A DNA stretch of 64,000 nucleotides from Micropruina sp. (GCA_016716635.1 JADJVZ010000014.1:186001-250000); one strand, 5' to 3'. Counted from the first letter of the stretch, positions 42,116 to 54,136 are shown. Notes: generated from the letters alone by a model not told the origin. Program-made: numbers and translations.

Positions 42116-42556
42116 TCAGGATCCGCTCGTCTTGGTCTTGGTGGTAGTGGTCGTGGTGGTGGTTGTGGTCGCAGCCTTGGTAGCCACGGGCACCGCCACC
42201 GCCTTCGTGGTCGTCGCCGCGGCGGCAGCCTTGGTGGCGGCTGTGGTTGCCGCCTTGGTCGCGGTCGCGGCAGCCTTGGCAGCGGCGGTCGTCGGAGCGG
42301 ACGTCACGGGGCTGGAAGCTGGAACCGTCGAGGTCGCAGTTTGCGTGACCTGCGCGCGGTCTTGGGTCAACGTGGCCTGGGCGGGCTCCTGCTCGTTCGC
42401 AGCTGCCTGCGCCTTGGCGGCCTCCTTGGCTGCGGTGTCGTTGGAGGCAAGGGCGGACACGGCGCCTGTGGCGGCGATGGTTCCGGCCACCATGACGCCG
42501 CTGGCGGCAGCGACGAAGGCGCGGTAGCGATCGCGGGTCTGGGCGTTGTAGGCCAT
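42116..42556 (-). CDS. Low-complexity secreted or membrane-anchored protein
   Basis: 146 aa. One hydrophobic segment (about 13-37, AFVAAASGVMVAGTIAATGAVSALA) is followed by an Ala/Thr/Lys-rich tail with ATKAA-type repeats and a run of about ten threonines before KTKTSGS. There is no recognised domain. In related loci a protein of this kind often ends in an FMN-binding domain, the ApbE target; here the frame stops exactly where such a domain would begin. ATG at 42556. Confidence 0.65.
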   Translation of the reverse strand: MAYNAQTRDRYRAFVAAASGVMVAGTIAATGAVSALASNDTAAKEAAKAQAAANEQEPAQATLTQDRAQVTQTATSTVPASSPVTSAPTTAAAKAAATATKAATTAATKAAAAATTTKAVAVPVATKAATTTTTTTTTTKTKTSGS

Positions 42557-42725
42557 GAGAGTGGACTCCTGTAGCTTGTGGCTGTTTTTGTCTCACTCCT
42601 ACCCTGCCTCGCCGCTCGGCAAGGGTTCCTCATGGCAGCGTTAAGGCCTTCTTAATAGCCTCGACGCCCCACCAGCACGTGCCGCACAGTAGTTCCACAG
42701 GTTCACGACGTTTCGATGAGGTGCC

Positions 42726-43166
42726 ATGAAGGGCGTAACGCTCGCCAGTCTTGCAGGTGGGGTGCTGTTGGGGTGCCTCGGTGCGGTTTACGCAGCCGCC
42801 TCGCTGCGCGTGGAACCGGCGCCGGTGGTCACGCCACCGCAGCCGACCATCACCACCACGACCCTGGCCGCGTGCGCCCCACCGGCTGTCCAGGTGAACG
42901 AATCGTGCGTCACGACGGTCCAGGTGACCGTGACAGCCACGCCCGCTCGGCCGAGCCCCACCCCGTCAGCGAGCACGTTATCGCGCCAGGTCACCGCCCG
43001 AACGACCACCGCGGCCAGGGTTACCACTGGGCAGGCACCGGCAGCCGCGGCTCCCACCGCCCGGACGACCTCGACCTCGACCCCGAGCGCGAGCCCGTCC
43101 GCCACGGTGCACACCGAGTCCGAAGTCGAACACGACGGCACCCCGCCCCCGGAGCATGACGACTGA
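42726..43166 (+). CDS. Secreted Thr/Pro-rich protein
   Basis: 146 aa. An N-terminal hydrophobic helix (5-26, LASLAGGVLLGCLGAVYAAA) precedes a Thr/Pro/Ala-rich region with two Cys (LAACAPP and ESCVTT) and an acidic C-terminus (ESEVEHDGTPPPEHDD). No domain is recognised. It converges with the sensor kinase gene (1 bp apart). With the similar gene at 45198 it flanks the two-component pair. Confidence 0.6.
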   Translation: MKGVTLASLAGGVLLGCLGAVYAAASLRVEPAPVVTPPQPTITTTTLAACAPPAVQVNESCVTTVQVTVTATPARPSPTPSASTLSRQVTARTTTAARVTTGQAPAAAAPTARTTSTSTPSASPSATVHTESEVEHDGTPPPEHDD

Positions 43167-43167
43167 G

Positions 43168-44442
43168 TCAGCTGACCGGTAGGCGGACGGTCACCACCGC
43201 GCCCTTCGACCCGGGAGCCGAGCGGACGACCGAACCGCCCTGCGCCAAGACCGCCCGCTGAACGATGTCCAGGCCGAGCCCGGTGGACCCCACCCGTTCA
43301 TCCTGTACCTGACCAAGGGGTGGGAACCCCGGACCCCCGTCGGCAACGCGCAGAACCGCCATGGCCGCCTCGCTGCTCAAGGTCACCGCCATGGGAACCT
43401 GCTCGTCGGTGTGGGCGAAGACGTTGTCGATGAGAATGTCCACCACATCGCAGAGGTCGAGAGCACCCATGCGAACCGGCAGTGCAACCGTGGGTAGTGA
43501 AATATCCAGCTGTCGCCCTTGATCCTCGGCCAGCGGCTCCCAGAAGGCGAGCCGGTCCCGGACCGTGGTCGTGGCATCGCACCCCGGCGCGAGGTCCTCC
43601 CGCAGAGGACGGCGAGCGTCCTTCACGATGGCATCGATGGCCCGCTGAAGTTCCTCAAGCTTCGCCTGCAGCCGCGCGGCGACCTCCGGATCGTCGACGC
43701 TCTCGGTGTCGAGGCGCAGCGCGGTCACGGGTGTGCGCAACCGATGAGCCAGATCCCCCACCGCGGCACGCTCATTCACCAGCAATTCACCGATGCGGTC
43801 CGCCAGCCCGTTCAGCGCCGCGGCCAACTCGATGGTTTCAGCGGGACCCCTGACGTTCGCCCGCGCGCTCAAATCACCGGCCCGTAGCTCGTGGGCCGTG
43901 GCGGCGACCTCGCGCAAGGGTCGGCTGATACGCGTTCCCGCCTGTCGGGCGACGATGAGAGAGATGATGATGAGGGTCAACCCCAGCGCGATGATGCTGA
44001 GCCAGGCCGGGAAGACGCCCTCGTACAGCAGATCTGGGGGCGCCGTGGTGCGGACCACGGCGGTGCCTTTCTCCATGATGACCGGCACCAGAACCCGGCC
44101 ACCCTGGTCATCTACCACAGTGAAGGCTTCTCCGCCGGTAGCTCGCTTCACTTCCGGATCGTTGGCGAGGTTCGGCGCGCTGGCACCCAGCACCGCCCCG
44201 TTCGGCATCAGAACACTGGTCGGGCCTGCAAACCGAGCGTCTGCAGGCGTAATCAAGGCCGCCAAGTTCGGATCATCACTCAGCGTTGACACCAAGATCG
44301 CGATGGTGCGGGCCTCTTCGTCGGCGGCGGCCATCCCCCGGTTCTCCGCGAGCACCCGCACCAGCAGGCACAGTGGGATCAGGAACGACACGACGATCGC
44401 CGACGACGTCCAGGCGACGATGCGCGAGATCTGGCTCCTCAC
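43168..44442 (-). CDS. Membrane sensor histidine kinase (EnvZ/PhoR type)
   Basis: 424 aa. Two helices (about 12-32 and 146-166) bracket an extracellular sensor of about 110 residues. A HAMP region (169-225) is followed by H233 in GDLAHRLRTPVTALRLDTE. The ATPase domain has the N-box (DILIDNVFAHTDE), a G1 box (VADGGPGF) and a G2 box (STGLGLDIV). It is 3 bp downstream of the regulator gene. Confidence 0.92.
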   Translation of the reverse strand: MRSQISRIVAWTSSAIVVSFLIPLCLLVRVLAENRGMAAADEEARTIAILVSTLSDDPNLAALITPADARFAGPTSVLMPNGAVLGASAPNLANDPEVKRATGGEAFTVVDDQGGRVLVPVIMEKGTAVVRTTAPPDLLYEGVFPAWLSIIALGLTLIIISLIVARQAGTRISRPLREVAATAHELRAGDLSARANVRGPAETIELAAALNGLADRIGELLVNERAAVGDLAHRLRTPVTALRLDTESVDDPEVAARLQAKLEELQRAIDAIVKDARRPLREDLAPGCDATTTVRDRLAFWEPLAEDQGRQLDISLPTVALPVRMGALDLCDVVDILIDNVFAHTDEQVPMAVTLSSEAAMAVLRVADGGPGFPPLGQVQDERVGSTGLGLDIVQRAVLAQGGSVVRSAPGSKGAVVTVRLPVS

Positions 44443-44445
44443 GCG

Positions 44446-45135
44446 CTACTCCTTGGCCGGGTCGATCAACCGGACGCCGACGCCGCGCACACTGTGCAGA
44501 TAGCGTGGCTCGGCGGCTGTTTCACCAAGCTTGCGCCGCAACCACGACAGGTGGACGTCGACGGTCCGGTCTGCGCCACCGAAGGGTAACTGCCACACCT
44601 CAGCCAAGAGCTCCCGCTTGGTCACCACCTCGCCCGGCCGAGAGGCCAGCAGGAACAACATGTCGAACTCTTTGCGCGCCAACGCGAGTGGAACTCCATC
44701 GAGGGCGACCTCGCGAGAACGCGGATCGATGGTGAGCCCTCCGATCGTGATGGCCTCATCCGCGGCTTCAGTGCGGGCCGAACGCCGCAGCACCGCCCGA
44801 ATCCGCGCGGCCACTTGATCGGCGCCGAAGGGCTTCACGATGTAGTCGTCCGCACCGGCATCCAACGCTTTGACGATGGTCCGGTCGTCGTCTTGGGCCG
44901 TGATCACGATGATGGGGACGTCCGAGACACCCCGCAGCATCACGATGAGGCGCTGGCCGCTGATGTCGGGCAAGCCGAGGTCCAGCAGGACGATGTCGGG
45001 CTCTTCTTTGACGGCCAGCGATAGTCCCGTCATGCCGTCCGCCGCGACGGCCACGGCCTCACCCCGCTCCGTCAGGACCCTTTTCAGGGCCGTGCGGATC
45101 GCAGGGTCGTCCTCCACGATCAGAATGCGCGTCAC
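44446..45135 (-). CDS. OmpR-family response regulator
   Basis: 229 aa. Receiver with E8/D9/D10 and phosphoacceptor D52 (DIVLLDLGLPD), K in YIVKPFG, and a winged-helix C-terminal domain ending SVRGVGVRL. It precedes the sensor kinase in the same operon. The proteins flanking the pair are secreted Thr/Pro-rich, so an envelope function is likely but unproven. Confidence 0.94.
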   Translation of the reverse strand: MTRILIVEDDPAIRTALKRVLTERGEAVAVAADGMTGLSLAVKEEPDIVLLDLGLPDISGQRLIVMLRGVSDVPIIVITAQDDDRTIVKALDAGADDYIVKPFGADQVAARIRAVLRRSARTEAADEAITIGGLTIDPRSREVALDGVPLALARKEFDMLFLLASRPGEVVTKRELLAEVWQLPFGGADRTVDVHLSWLRRKLGETAAEPRYLHSVRGVGVRLIDPAKE

Positions 45136-45197
45136 CCTCCCAACCTATCGACTTGGTGCACTTGAGGGGGCACGCCGCGTGGCATCATGGCCAGGTG

Positions 45198-45701
45198 ATG
45201 AGGCGGATTCCGACGCTCAGCGTCCTGGCGGCCTGGGTGGCCACCGTCACCCTCGCGTCCGCCGCCATTTGGTTGGTGGTATCCAGCGCCGGCAACCAGG
45301 TCGGATCCACGTCCGTGGCCATGTCGACCATACGACCGTCCGCGACGCCCACCCCGAGCGTGACGCTTTCAGCAACGCCGGCGGCCCCGACGCCAACCCC
45401 GGACGAGACCGACGCCAGCCCACTACAGCCCTCACACTCGGCGGGGTCTCCAAGTTCGGCGGCGCCGCCCGTCCCGGAGGCGGTCACCCGCACGTGGTCG
45501 GGCGGGCCCGGCATCGTGACCGCGACCTGCCGCGGCACGTCGGTCACCCTCCAAGCGGTGCCCAATTCGGGATATCAGGTCGAGCTCCGTCCGGCGTCTG
45601 ACGGACCCGGCAGCGTGGAGTTTGAAGGCCCCGCAGGTGAGGTCCACGTCCAGGTGTCCTGCGCCGATGGAACCCCGACCTTCCGGGTAGGACACGAGTG
45701 A
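45198..45701 (+). CDS. Secreted Thr/Pro/Ser-rich protein
   Basis: 167 aa. MRRIPTLSVLAAWVATVTLASAAIWLVVSS is a signal peptide or anchor. A Thr/Pro/Ser linker (45-110) leads to a small C-terminal domain with two Cys (IVTATCRGTSVTLQAVP, VQVSCADG). It is divergent from the regulator gene with 62 bp between starts, so it is a likely target of that regulator. No family recognised. Confidence 0.65.
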   Translation: MRRIPTLSVLAAWVATVTLASAAIWLVVSSAGNQVGSTSVAMSTIRPSATPTPSVTLSATPAAPTPTPDETDASPLQPSHSAGSPSSAAPPVPEAVTRTWSGGPGIVTATCRGTSVTLQAVPNSGYQVELRPASDGPGSVEFEGPAGEVHVQVSCADGTPTFRVGHE

Positions 45702-45930
45702 TCCCCGGTCGGCGCTGACGTCAGGCCCATCGCAGATGTCTGATACAAACCGTGTTCGGCGAACTGCTCAAACGTCAGGTCGCTGAGGTTCGGCGGCAAC
45801 CAGTTGCGTAGGAAGGCGATGGGCTCGCTCCACCAACCGCAGCCGTGCCACGAACCGCAGTGGCGCGTCGACTGGTCGCGCGAGTTTCTCGGCAGCCCAC
45901 TTCGACGCCTGACACAATGCCGGGGTGGCT

Positions 45931-46563
45931 ATGAAACTCACCCGCAAGCCGGATCGCGGCTCCGATGATCGCGCCGAGCTGGACGCCTTCCTCGACTCCC
46001 AGTTCGCCGGGACTCTGAGCGCGGTCGTCGACGGCTTCCCGCACGTGATTCCGATCCTGTACGCCCGCGACGGGGATCGGATTCTGCTGCACGGATCCAC
46101 GGGCGGCGGCGCGATCCGCCAGGCCGCGTCCGGCGCCCCGGTCGCCTTCTGCGTCTTCGCGCTCGACGGCATCCGGGTGGCCCACAACGGCTTCCACTCC
46201 GGGGCGAACTACCGCTCGGCGGTCCTCACAGGCACCTGCGAACTGCTGCAGGGCGACGAAGCCTGGGCGGCCCTCGATGCGCTCACGTCGTCGCTGATTC
46301 CCGGACGGGCGTCCGAGGTGGTCGCCATGACCCGCAAAGAGGTGGCGCAAACGGCCACCCTGGCCCTTCCGATTGTGGAGGGCTCGTGGCTGCTGAAGGC
46401 AAAAACCGGGCCCGTCACGGTGGATGACGAGGCCGGGGAGACCTGGATGGGTTACGTTCCGCTGCCTGTGGTTGCTGGCGATCCGATCCCGGCCGTCGGG
46501 CAGGATCCGGGCATCGAGGTCCCGGCATCGGTCCGCGAGCTAGTTCGCCGGCACCGGCCTTAG
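45931..46563 (+). CDS. Pyridoxamine 5'-phosphate oxidase-family flavin-binding protein
   Basis: 210 aa. A split-barrel FMN-binding fold: FAGTLSAVVDGFPHVIPILYARDGDRILLHGSTGGGAIRQAASGAPVAFCVFALDGIRVAHNGFHSGANYRSAVLTG. It is likely a flavin- or F420-dependent reductase; true PdxH motifs are missing. ATG 45931 sits after a GGGG site, with an upstream GTG at 45925 as alternative. It stands alone. Confidence 0.85.
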   Translation: MKLTRKPDRGSDDRAELDAFLDSQFAGTLSAVVDGFPHVIPILYARDGDRILLHGSTGGGAIRQAASGAPVAFCVFALDGIRVAHNGFHSGANYRSAVLTGTCELLQGDEAWAALDALTSSLIPGRASEVVAMTRKEVAQTATLALPIVEGSWLLKAKTGPVTVDDEAGETWMGYVPLPVVAGDPIPAVGQDPGIEVPASVRELVRRHRP

Positions 46564-46641
46564 GAGCCTGCGGAACTTTCATGTCCCGGCTGCGGCGCAC
46601 CCAGGCGAGCGATCGGCGGCACCTGACGCTGGCGTGGGATG

Positions 46642-47271
46642 TTAGGCGAACCACTCCTGGCAGGCGTCCAACCCGATGATCCGGACGTCCCAACCCTGCG
46701 CGAGCGCGGCCCAGCGCGCGGCGTCCAACCGGACGTGTACGAGGGTGCCCTCCCGGTCGGCGGTGGCGTGCGGACGAGCGTCCTGCACCTCGTAGCCGAG
46801 CCGGGACGATACCCGCAGGCTCGGGACATTGTCGTCCCAGGCGGAGCTGACGGCCGCGGCCGCACCGAGCCGCCCGAGCGCCAGTTCGAGGATCGCCCGC
46901 CGCATGTCGGTGCCGTAGCCCTGACCGCGCGCCGGAGGCGCCAGCCAGGAGGCGGAGTCGACCGTCCGATCGATCCCCCAGTTCGGGGCTTCCAGCACCT
47001 GCAGGCCCACAATGATGTCGCTGACGCGGACCGTGAACGACAGCTGCCAGGCGTCCGGACGCCAGGAACCGCGTCCGTCCCACACGGACTGACGCAGAAT
47101 GCGGCGCCGATTCGCGTCCGCGGTGAGCGTGGGCCAGGGGTCATAGCGCGGGTCTTGCTCGAAGTCGGCGGGCAGTAACCCCTCCAAGGTGGTGAGGTCC
47201 TCGTCGGTGACCGGCCGCAGTTCGACCGCTCCGGTCCACAACCGGAGGTCAAACAGCGGCCAGCCGCTCAC
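46642..47271 (-). CDS. GNAT-family N-acetyltransferase
   Basis: 209 aa. The acetyl-CoA pyrophosphate loop reads PPARGQGYGTDMRRAILELA, followed by DDNVPSLRVSSRLGYEV, typical of RimJ/RimL-like GNATs. Substrate unknown. It overlaps the gltX stop (ATGA at 47268-47271) and is therefore co-translated with it. Confidence 0.88.
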   Translation of the reverse strand: MSGWPLFDLRLWTGAVELRPVTDEDLTTLEGLLPADFEQDPRYDPWPTLTADANRRRILRQSVWDGRGSWRPDAWQLSFTVRVSDIIVGLQVLEAPNWGIDRTVDSASWLAPPARGQGYGTDMRRAILELALGRLGAAAAVSSAWDDNVPSLRVSSRLGYEVQDARPHATADREGTLVHVRLDAARWAALAQGWDVRIIGLDACQEWFA

Positions 47272-48743
47272 AAGGACGCTCGCAGCGCCCGCAGCCTCGC
47301 CAAGGACGAAACCTTGCCCAGGATCTCCATCGACTCGAACAGCGGCGGCGACACGGTGGTGCCGGCGAGGGCCACCCGCACCGGCCCGAAGGCGAACCGC
47401 GGCTTGAGACCCAAACCCTCCACGAGGGACGCGCGGAGTGCCGCCTCGATGGTGGCGTGGTCGAAGGCGTCCAGGCCCTCCAGCGCCGCCACAGCGGCGT
47501 CCAACGTGGTGGCAGCGTCCGCCGGCAGAGTCGCCCGGGCCTCGGGGGTCACCACGAGGTCGGCGTCGGCGACAAAAAGGTAGCCGAGCTGCGGAATCGC
47601 GTCCGCCAGCAGCACCATGCGCTCCTGGATGAGCGGCGTGGCCTGGCGCAACACCTCCCGCTCGGCCTCCGTGGGCGCCTTCGCGAGCTGCCCCGTCCGG
47701 ATGGCGTGCTCGATGATCCGATCAGCCAACTCCCCAGGCGACAGCGAACGGATGTAGAAACCGTTCAACCAGTTCAGCTTGGCCAGGTCGAAGATCGGGC
47801 CGCCGGTGTTGACCTTCGCCCAGTCGAAGGCTGCGATGAACTCCTCGAAGCTCGCCACCTCGGTGTCGGGGTGGACGGGCGGGTAGGCCAGCACCTGGAG
47901 GAAGTTGCGCAGCGCCTCGGGCAGGTAGCCCTGCTCGCGGAACCACATCAGCCGCGCGGCCGGGTTCTTCCGCTTGGAGATCTTGCTCTTGTCGGTGTTG
48001 CGCAGCAGCGGCATGTGCGCGAACGCGGGCGCCTGCCAGCCGAGCCAGCGGTACAGCAGCAGGTGCTTCGGGGTCGACGAAATCCACTCCTCGCCGCGCA
48101 CCACATGGGTGATGGCCATGAGGTGATCGTCCACCACGACGGCCAGGTGATAGGTCGGGAAGCCGTCCGTCTTCAGGATGACCTGATCGTCCGGACGCGG
48201 CGCGTTGACCTGCCCGCGGATCAGATCTTCGAACACCAGCGAGACGTCATCGGGGATGAGCATCCGCACGACGGGCTTCTCGGAGAAACCGGGCAGCGCG
48301 GCGCGCTCCTCGCGGGTCTTGCCGTAGCAGAGCCGGTCGTAGCCCGTGACGGCCTGCTTGGAGGCCTCCTGCGCCTTGCGCATCTCGGCCAGCCGCTCGG
48401 GCGAGCACCAGCAGTAATAGGCGTGACCCTCGTCCAACAACTGCTGCACGAACGGCGCGTAAGTCTCCAGGCGCTCCGACTGCCGATAGGGGGCGTAAGG
48501 CCCGCCCTTGTCGGGACCCTCGTCCCAGTTCAGGCCCAACCATTCGAGCGAATCGTAGATTTGCTGCTCGGAGTCGGCGACGTAACGGGCGCGGTCGGTG
48601 TCCTCGATCCGTAGGACGAACGCGCCCCCGGTCTGGCGGGCGTAGGCCAGGTTGAACAGCGACATGTAAGCCGTGCCGACATGCGGATCGCCGGTCGGGG
48701 ACGGCGCGACCCGGAGGCGCGCAGGTGCGAGGGAATTCGTCAT
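47268..48743 (-). CDS. gltX: Glutamyl-tRNA synthetase
   Basis: 491 aa. The HIGH-equivalent is PSPTGDPHVGTAY (residues 14-26) and the KMSKS-equivalent is DKSKISKRKNP. A zinc-like cluster is reduced (YYCWCSPERL). It charges tRNA-Glu and, in most actinobacteria, also tRNA-Gln as the first step of the amidotransferase route. It is full length for the bacterial enzyme. Confidence 0.96.
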   Translation of the reverse strand: MTNSLAPARLRVAPSPTGDPHVGTAYMSLFNLAYARQTGGAFVLRIEDTDRARYVADSEQQIYDSLEWLGLNWDEGPDKGGPYAPYRQSERLETYAPFVQQLLDEGHAYYCWCSPERLAEMRKAQEASKQAVTGYDRLCYGKTREERAALPGFSEKPVVRMLIPDDVSLVFEDLIRGQVNAPRPDDQVILKTDGFPTYHLAVVVDDHLMAITHVVRGEEWISSTPKHLLLYRWLGWQAPAFAHMPLLRNTDKSKISKRKNPAARLMWFREQGYLPEALRNFLQVLAYPPVHPDTEVASFEEFIAAFDWAKVNTGGPIFDLAKLNWLNGFYIRSLSPGELADRIIEHAIRTGQLAKAPTEAEREVLRQATPLIQERMVLLADAIPQLGYLFVADADLVVTPEARATLPADAATTLDAAVAALEGLDAFDHATIEAALRASLVEGLGLKPRFAFGPVRVALAGTTVSPPLFESMEILGKVSSLARLRALRASL

Positions 48744-48787
48744 GGTAGAGACATTCTACGGATCCCCGGGTGCCCTAGGCTCGGGCC

Positions 48788-49708
48788 ATGTCTGCACACA
48801 TCACCGTCATCGGCGAGGCGCTCATCGACATCGTGTCTGCTGCCGGGCGCGAGCCCGTCGAGCACGTCGGCGGCTCCCCCACCAACGTCGCGATCGGCCT
48901 TGCCCGACTCGGCCACCCGACGACCCTCGTCACCCAGCTCGGGCCCGACGAGCGCGGGCGCCGCATCGCGACGCTGTGCGCGAGTGAGCGCGTCGAGTTG
49001 GCGCCGGGCTCCATGACCGCCCACCACACGTCCACGGCGCTGGCCGAGATCGATGCGCTCGGCAATGCGCACTACGTCTTCGACTTTTCCTTCGACCTTC
49101 CGGCCGGCTTGGGCTCGCCGACGCCTGGCCACGTCCACACCGGCTCGATCGCCGCCACCGCCCCCGGCGGCCACGCCAACATCGCCAAGCGGTTGGCAAA
49201 CGTCCGCGAGGTCGCGACCGTGAGCTATGACCCCAACGCCCGTCCGGCGCTCATGGGCACCCCAATCGAGGCCCGGGCCATGGTCGAAGAACTGATCGCG
49301 CTCTGCGACGTGGTGAAGGCCAGCGATGAGGACGTCGACTGGCTCTACCCCGACAAGCAGCTCCCCGACGTGCTGCGGCATTGGGCAACCCTTGGCCCGC
49401 GTCTGGTCGTGGCGACCCGCGGCGCGGAGGGCGCCCTCATTCTCGTCGGCGACACCCTGCACGAGTTGCCAGCATTACGGACGGCCGTGGCCGACACCGT
49501 CGGCGCCGGGGATTCGTTCATGTCGGGATTGATTTCGGGGCTCTTGGACGCCGACCTCCTGGGCGGACCTGAGGCCCGGGCGCGGCTTCGTGCCGCCACC
49601 TGGCCGATCGTCCAGCCGGCCATCGAGCGGGCCCGGCGGACGTCCAGCATCACGGTCTCGCGCCCCGGTAGCAATCCCCCAACGCGTGAGGATCTCGATC
49701 GCGGGTAG
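48788..49708 (+). CDS. PfkB-family carbohydrate kinase (fructokinase-like)
   Basis: 306 aa. PfkB signature 1 is VGGSPTNVAIGLARLG and signature 2 is DTVGAGDSFMSGLISG (catalytic D in GAGD). It phosphorylates a sugar such as fructose, but the substrate is not proven. It is divergent from gltX with 44 bp between starts. If it is a fructokinase, it could serve fructose that enters without the PTS. Confidence 0.88.
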   Translation: MSAHITVIGEALIDIVSAAGREPVEHVGGSPTNVAIGLARLGHPTTLVTQLGPDERGRRIATLCASERVELAPGSMTAHHTSTALAEIDALGNAHYVFDFSFDLPAGLGSPTPGHVHTGSIAATAPGGHANIAKRLANVREVATVSYDPNARPALMGTPIEARAMVEELIALCDVVKASDEDVDWLYPDKQLPDVLRHWATLGPRLVVATRGAEGALILVGDTLHELPALRTAVADTVGAGDSFMSGLISGLLDADLLGGPEARARLRAATWPIVQPAIERARRTSSITVSRPGSNPPTREDLDRG

Positions 49709-49731
49709 CCTCGAGGGCAGGAGGTGGCGTC

Positions 49732-50022
49732 ATGGAGACGATCATCGGCATCGGTGTCACGCTCCTCGTCGGTGCCCTGACGGCCATCGTGATTGGGTGG
49801 CTGGCTGATCGCGGGATCGCGTCCGGACGCCTCCGCCTCGGAGGCGGCGGTTCTATGGCCACGGGCCCCTTCACCCAGGTACTCGAGCCCGGCTCACGCC
49901 ATCTCGAAGAGGAACAAGACCGGCTGGCGGTGACCGTCACCCAGCCTGAGAGCGGGGCCCCAGAACTCCCTGGCGGCTACACGGTCACCCTTTACCGCCC
50001 CGAGGCCCCCGAACCCAAATAG
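49732..50022 (+). CDS. Small membrane-anchored protein
   Basis: 96 aa. One N-terminal helix (3-24) then a Gly-rich stretch and an acidic/polar tail. It begins after an AGGAGG site (49720-49725). No family recognised. It is downstream of the PfkB gene on the same strand. Confidence 0.6.
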   Translation: METIIGIGVTLLVGALTAIVIGWLADRGIASGRLRLGGGGSMATGPFTQVLEPGSRHLEEEQDRLAVTVTQPESGAPELPGGYTVTLYRPEAPEPK

Positions 50023-50062
50023 CCACTCGCCACCTCAGGAAGCGCTTCAAACCCAAACAAAG

Positions 50063-50100
50063 CAGCGAGGGCTCCCACCAAACGGTGGGAGCCCTCGCTG
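50063..50100. terminator. Bidirectional terminator between the small membrane gene and tuf
   Basis: A 17-bp perfect stem (50063-50079 with 50084-50100) around AAAC. Reading on the minus strand it is followed by a T-rich run, as expected for the tuf terminator. Confidence 0.85.
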
Positions 50101-50116
50101 ATGCTTGGCGACTAGA

Positions 50117-51307
50117 TCACTTAAGGATCTTGGTCACGCGGCCGGCGCCGACGGTGCGGCCGCCCTCGCGAATGGCGAACTTCAGGCCGTCCTCCATGGC
50201 GATCGGCTTGTTCAGGTGAACGGTCATGTCGGTGTTGTCACCAGGCATAACCATCTCGGTGCCCTCGGGGAGCTGAACGATGCCGGTCACGTCCGTCGTA
50301 CGGAAGTAGAACTGCGGGCTGTAGTTCGAGAAGAACGGCTTGTGACGGCCACCCTCCTCCTTGGTCAGCACGTAGACGTTAGCCTCGAAGTCGGTGTGAG
50401 GCGTGGTCGAACCGGGCTTGATGACGACCATGCCGCGCTCGACATCGTCCTTCTTCGTGCCGCGGAGCAGCAGGCCGACGTTCTCGCCCGCACGACCCTC
50501 GTCGAGGATCTTGCGGAACATCTCGACGCCGGTCACCGTGGTGCTCTGCTTCTTGTCGTGGATGCCGATGATGTCGACGGTCTCGCCAGTCTTGACGATG
50601 CCGCGCTCGATACGACCGGTGATGACGGTGCCACGACCGGTGATGGTGAAGACATCCTCGACGGGCATGAGGAACGGCTTGTCCGTCTCGCGCTCCGGCT
50701 GGGGGATGTACTCATCGACAGCGTCCATGAGCTCCAGAACAGACTCGCTCCACTTGGGATCGCCGTTCAGGGCCGGGAAGGCAGCCACGCGAACGATCGG
50801 CGCATCGCCGTCGAACTCCTGGGCCTCCAACAGCTCACGAACCTCGAGCTCGACGAGCTCGATGAGCTCCTCGTCGTCGACCATGTCGCACTTGTTGAGC
50901 GCGACGACGATCGCCGGCACGCCAACCTGACGGGCGAGCAGCACGTGCTCGCGGGTCTGCGGCATGGGGCCATCGGTGGCGGCCACGACCAGGATCGCAC
51001 CGTCCATCTGAGCGGCGCCGGTGATCATGTTCTTGACGTAGTCAGCGTGCCCGGGGCAGTCGACGTGCGCGTAGTGACGCTTCTCGGTCTGGTACTCGAC
51101 GTGCGCAATAGCAATGGTGATGCCGCGCTGGCGCTCCTCCGGAGCCTTGTCGATCTGATCGAAGGCCGACACCGCGTTAAGGGTCGGGTACTTGTCGTGG
51201 AGCACCTTCGTAATCGCCGCGGTGAGCGTGGTCTTGCCGTGGTCGATGTGCCCGATGGTGCCGATGTTGCAGTGCGGCTTGGTCCGCTCGAACTTGGCCT
51301 TTGCCAC
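50117..51307 (-). CDS. tuf: Elongation factor Tu
   Basis: 396 aa. G1 GHIDHGKT, G3 DCPGHADY, G4 NKCD are in place, with the conserved effector-loop sequence [14 protein letters not shown] start at 51307 ([12 protein letters not shown]) follows AAAGGAG. It delivers aminoacyl-tRNA to the ribosome. Last gene of the str operon; the 160-bp gap to fusA holds a 15-bp palindrome (51398-51412). Confidence 0.98.
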   Translation of the reverse strand: MAKAKFERTKPHCNIGTIGHIDHGKTTLTAAITKVLHDKYPTLNAVSAFDQIDKAPEERQRGITIAIAHVEYQTEKRHYAHVDCPGHADYVKNMITGAAQMDGAILVVAATDGPMPQTREHVLLARQVGVPAIVVALNKCDMVDDEELIELVELEVRELLEAQEFDGDAPIVRVAAFPALNGDPKWSESVLELMDAVDEYIPQPERETDKPFLMPVEDVFTITGRGTVITGRIERGIVKTGETVDIIGIHDKKQSTTVTGVEMFRKILDEGRAGENVGLLLRGTKKDDVERGMVVIKPGSTTPHTDFEANVYVLTKEEGGRHKPFFSNYSPQFYFRTTDVTGIVQLPEGTEMVMPGDNTDMTVHLNKPIAMEDGLKFAIREGGRTVGAGRVTKILK

Positions 51308-51397
51308 TTGGGCTCCTTTTGCTTTGCGCCACGCATTGTGCGGGGCGTCAGTTTTACCTATCCCAGGTCGCGTCCGGCACAAAAAGGGGCACGGACC

Positions 51398-51412
51398 CGA
51401 CAAGTCTTGTCG
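51398..51412. promoter_or_regulatory. Palindrome CGACAAG-T-CTTGTCG between fusA and tuf
   Basis: Perfect 7-bp arms in the tuf leader. It could be part of a secondary tuf promoter or leader structure; no binding protein is implied by sequence. Confidence 0.35.
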
Positions 51413-51467
51413 AATACGAGGAGCGAGTCAAACCGAGTCACCCCTCGCGGGAGGCGGGAGGGCGCTG

Positions 51468-53579
<2,112 letters not shown>

Positions 53580-53662
53580 CGGGATTACTTCCTCGGTTCA
53601 ACGTACGTAGACATGCAGGGACTCTCCCCCGCCACTGAAGGCGAAGGAGAGCCTTGGGAGTC

Positions 53663-54133
53663 TCACCAACGGTAATGAGCGAAGGCGCGGTTGGCCTCAG
53701 CCATCTTGTGGGTGTCCTCGCGACGCTTCACCGAAGCGCCGAGGCCGTTGGAGGCGTCCAGCAGCTCGTTCATGAGGCGCTCGGTCATCGTCTTCTCGCG
53801 GCGAGCGCGGGAGAAGCTGACGAGCCAACGCAGAGCCAGCGTGTTAGCGCGGCCCGGCTTGACCTCAATGGGGACCTGGTAGGTGGCGCCACCGACACGG
53901 CGGGACTTGACCTCGATGGCCGGACGGATGTTGTCCAGGGCCTTCTTCAGGGTCTGCACGGGATCAACACCGGTCTTGACGCGGGTGCCCTCCAGCGCGC
54001 CGTAGACGATGTGCTGGGCCGTGGTCTTCTTGCCGTCGAGCAAGATCTTGCTCACCAGCTGGGAGACGACCTGGGAGGAGTAAACCGGATCGGAAACGAC
54101 CGGCCGCTTCGGTGCGGGACCTTTGCGAGGCAT
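53663..54133 (-). CDS. rpsG: Ribosomal protein S7
   Basis: 156 aa. [36 protein letters not shown] and the C-terminal [14 protein letters not shown] are typical of bacterial S7. It starts 3 bp after rpsL. Confidence 0.98.
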   Translation of the reverse strand: MPRKGPAPKRPVVSDPVYSSQVVSQLVSKILLDGKKTTAQHIVYGALEGTRVKTGVDPVQTLKKALDNIRPAIEVKSRRVGGATYQVPIEVKPGRANTLALRWLVSFSRARREKTMTERLMNELLDASNGLGASVKRREDTHKMAEANRAFAHYRW

Positions 54134-54136
54134 TGC

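Noticed and set aside
47457..48614. 385-codon plus-strand frame
   Set aside because: Antisense to gltX with no domain.
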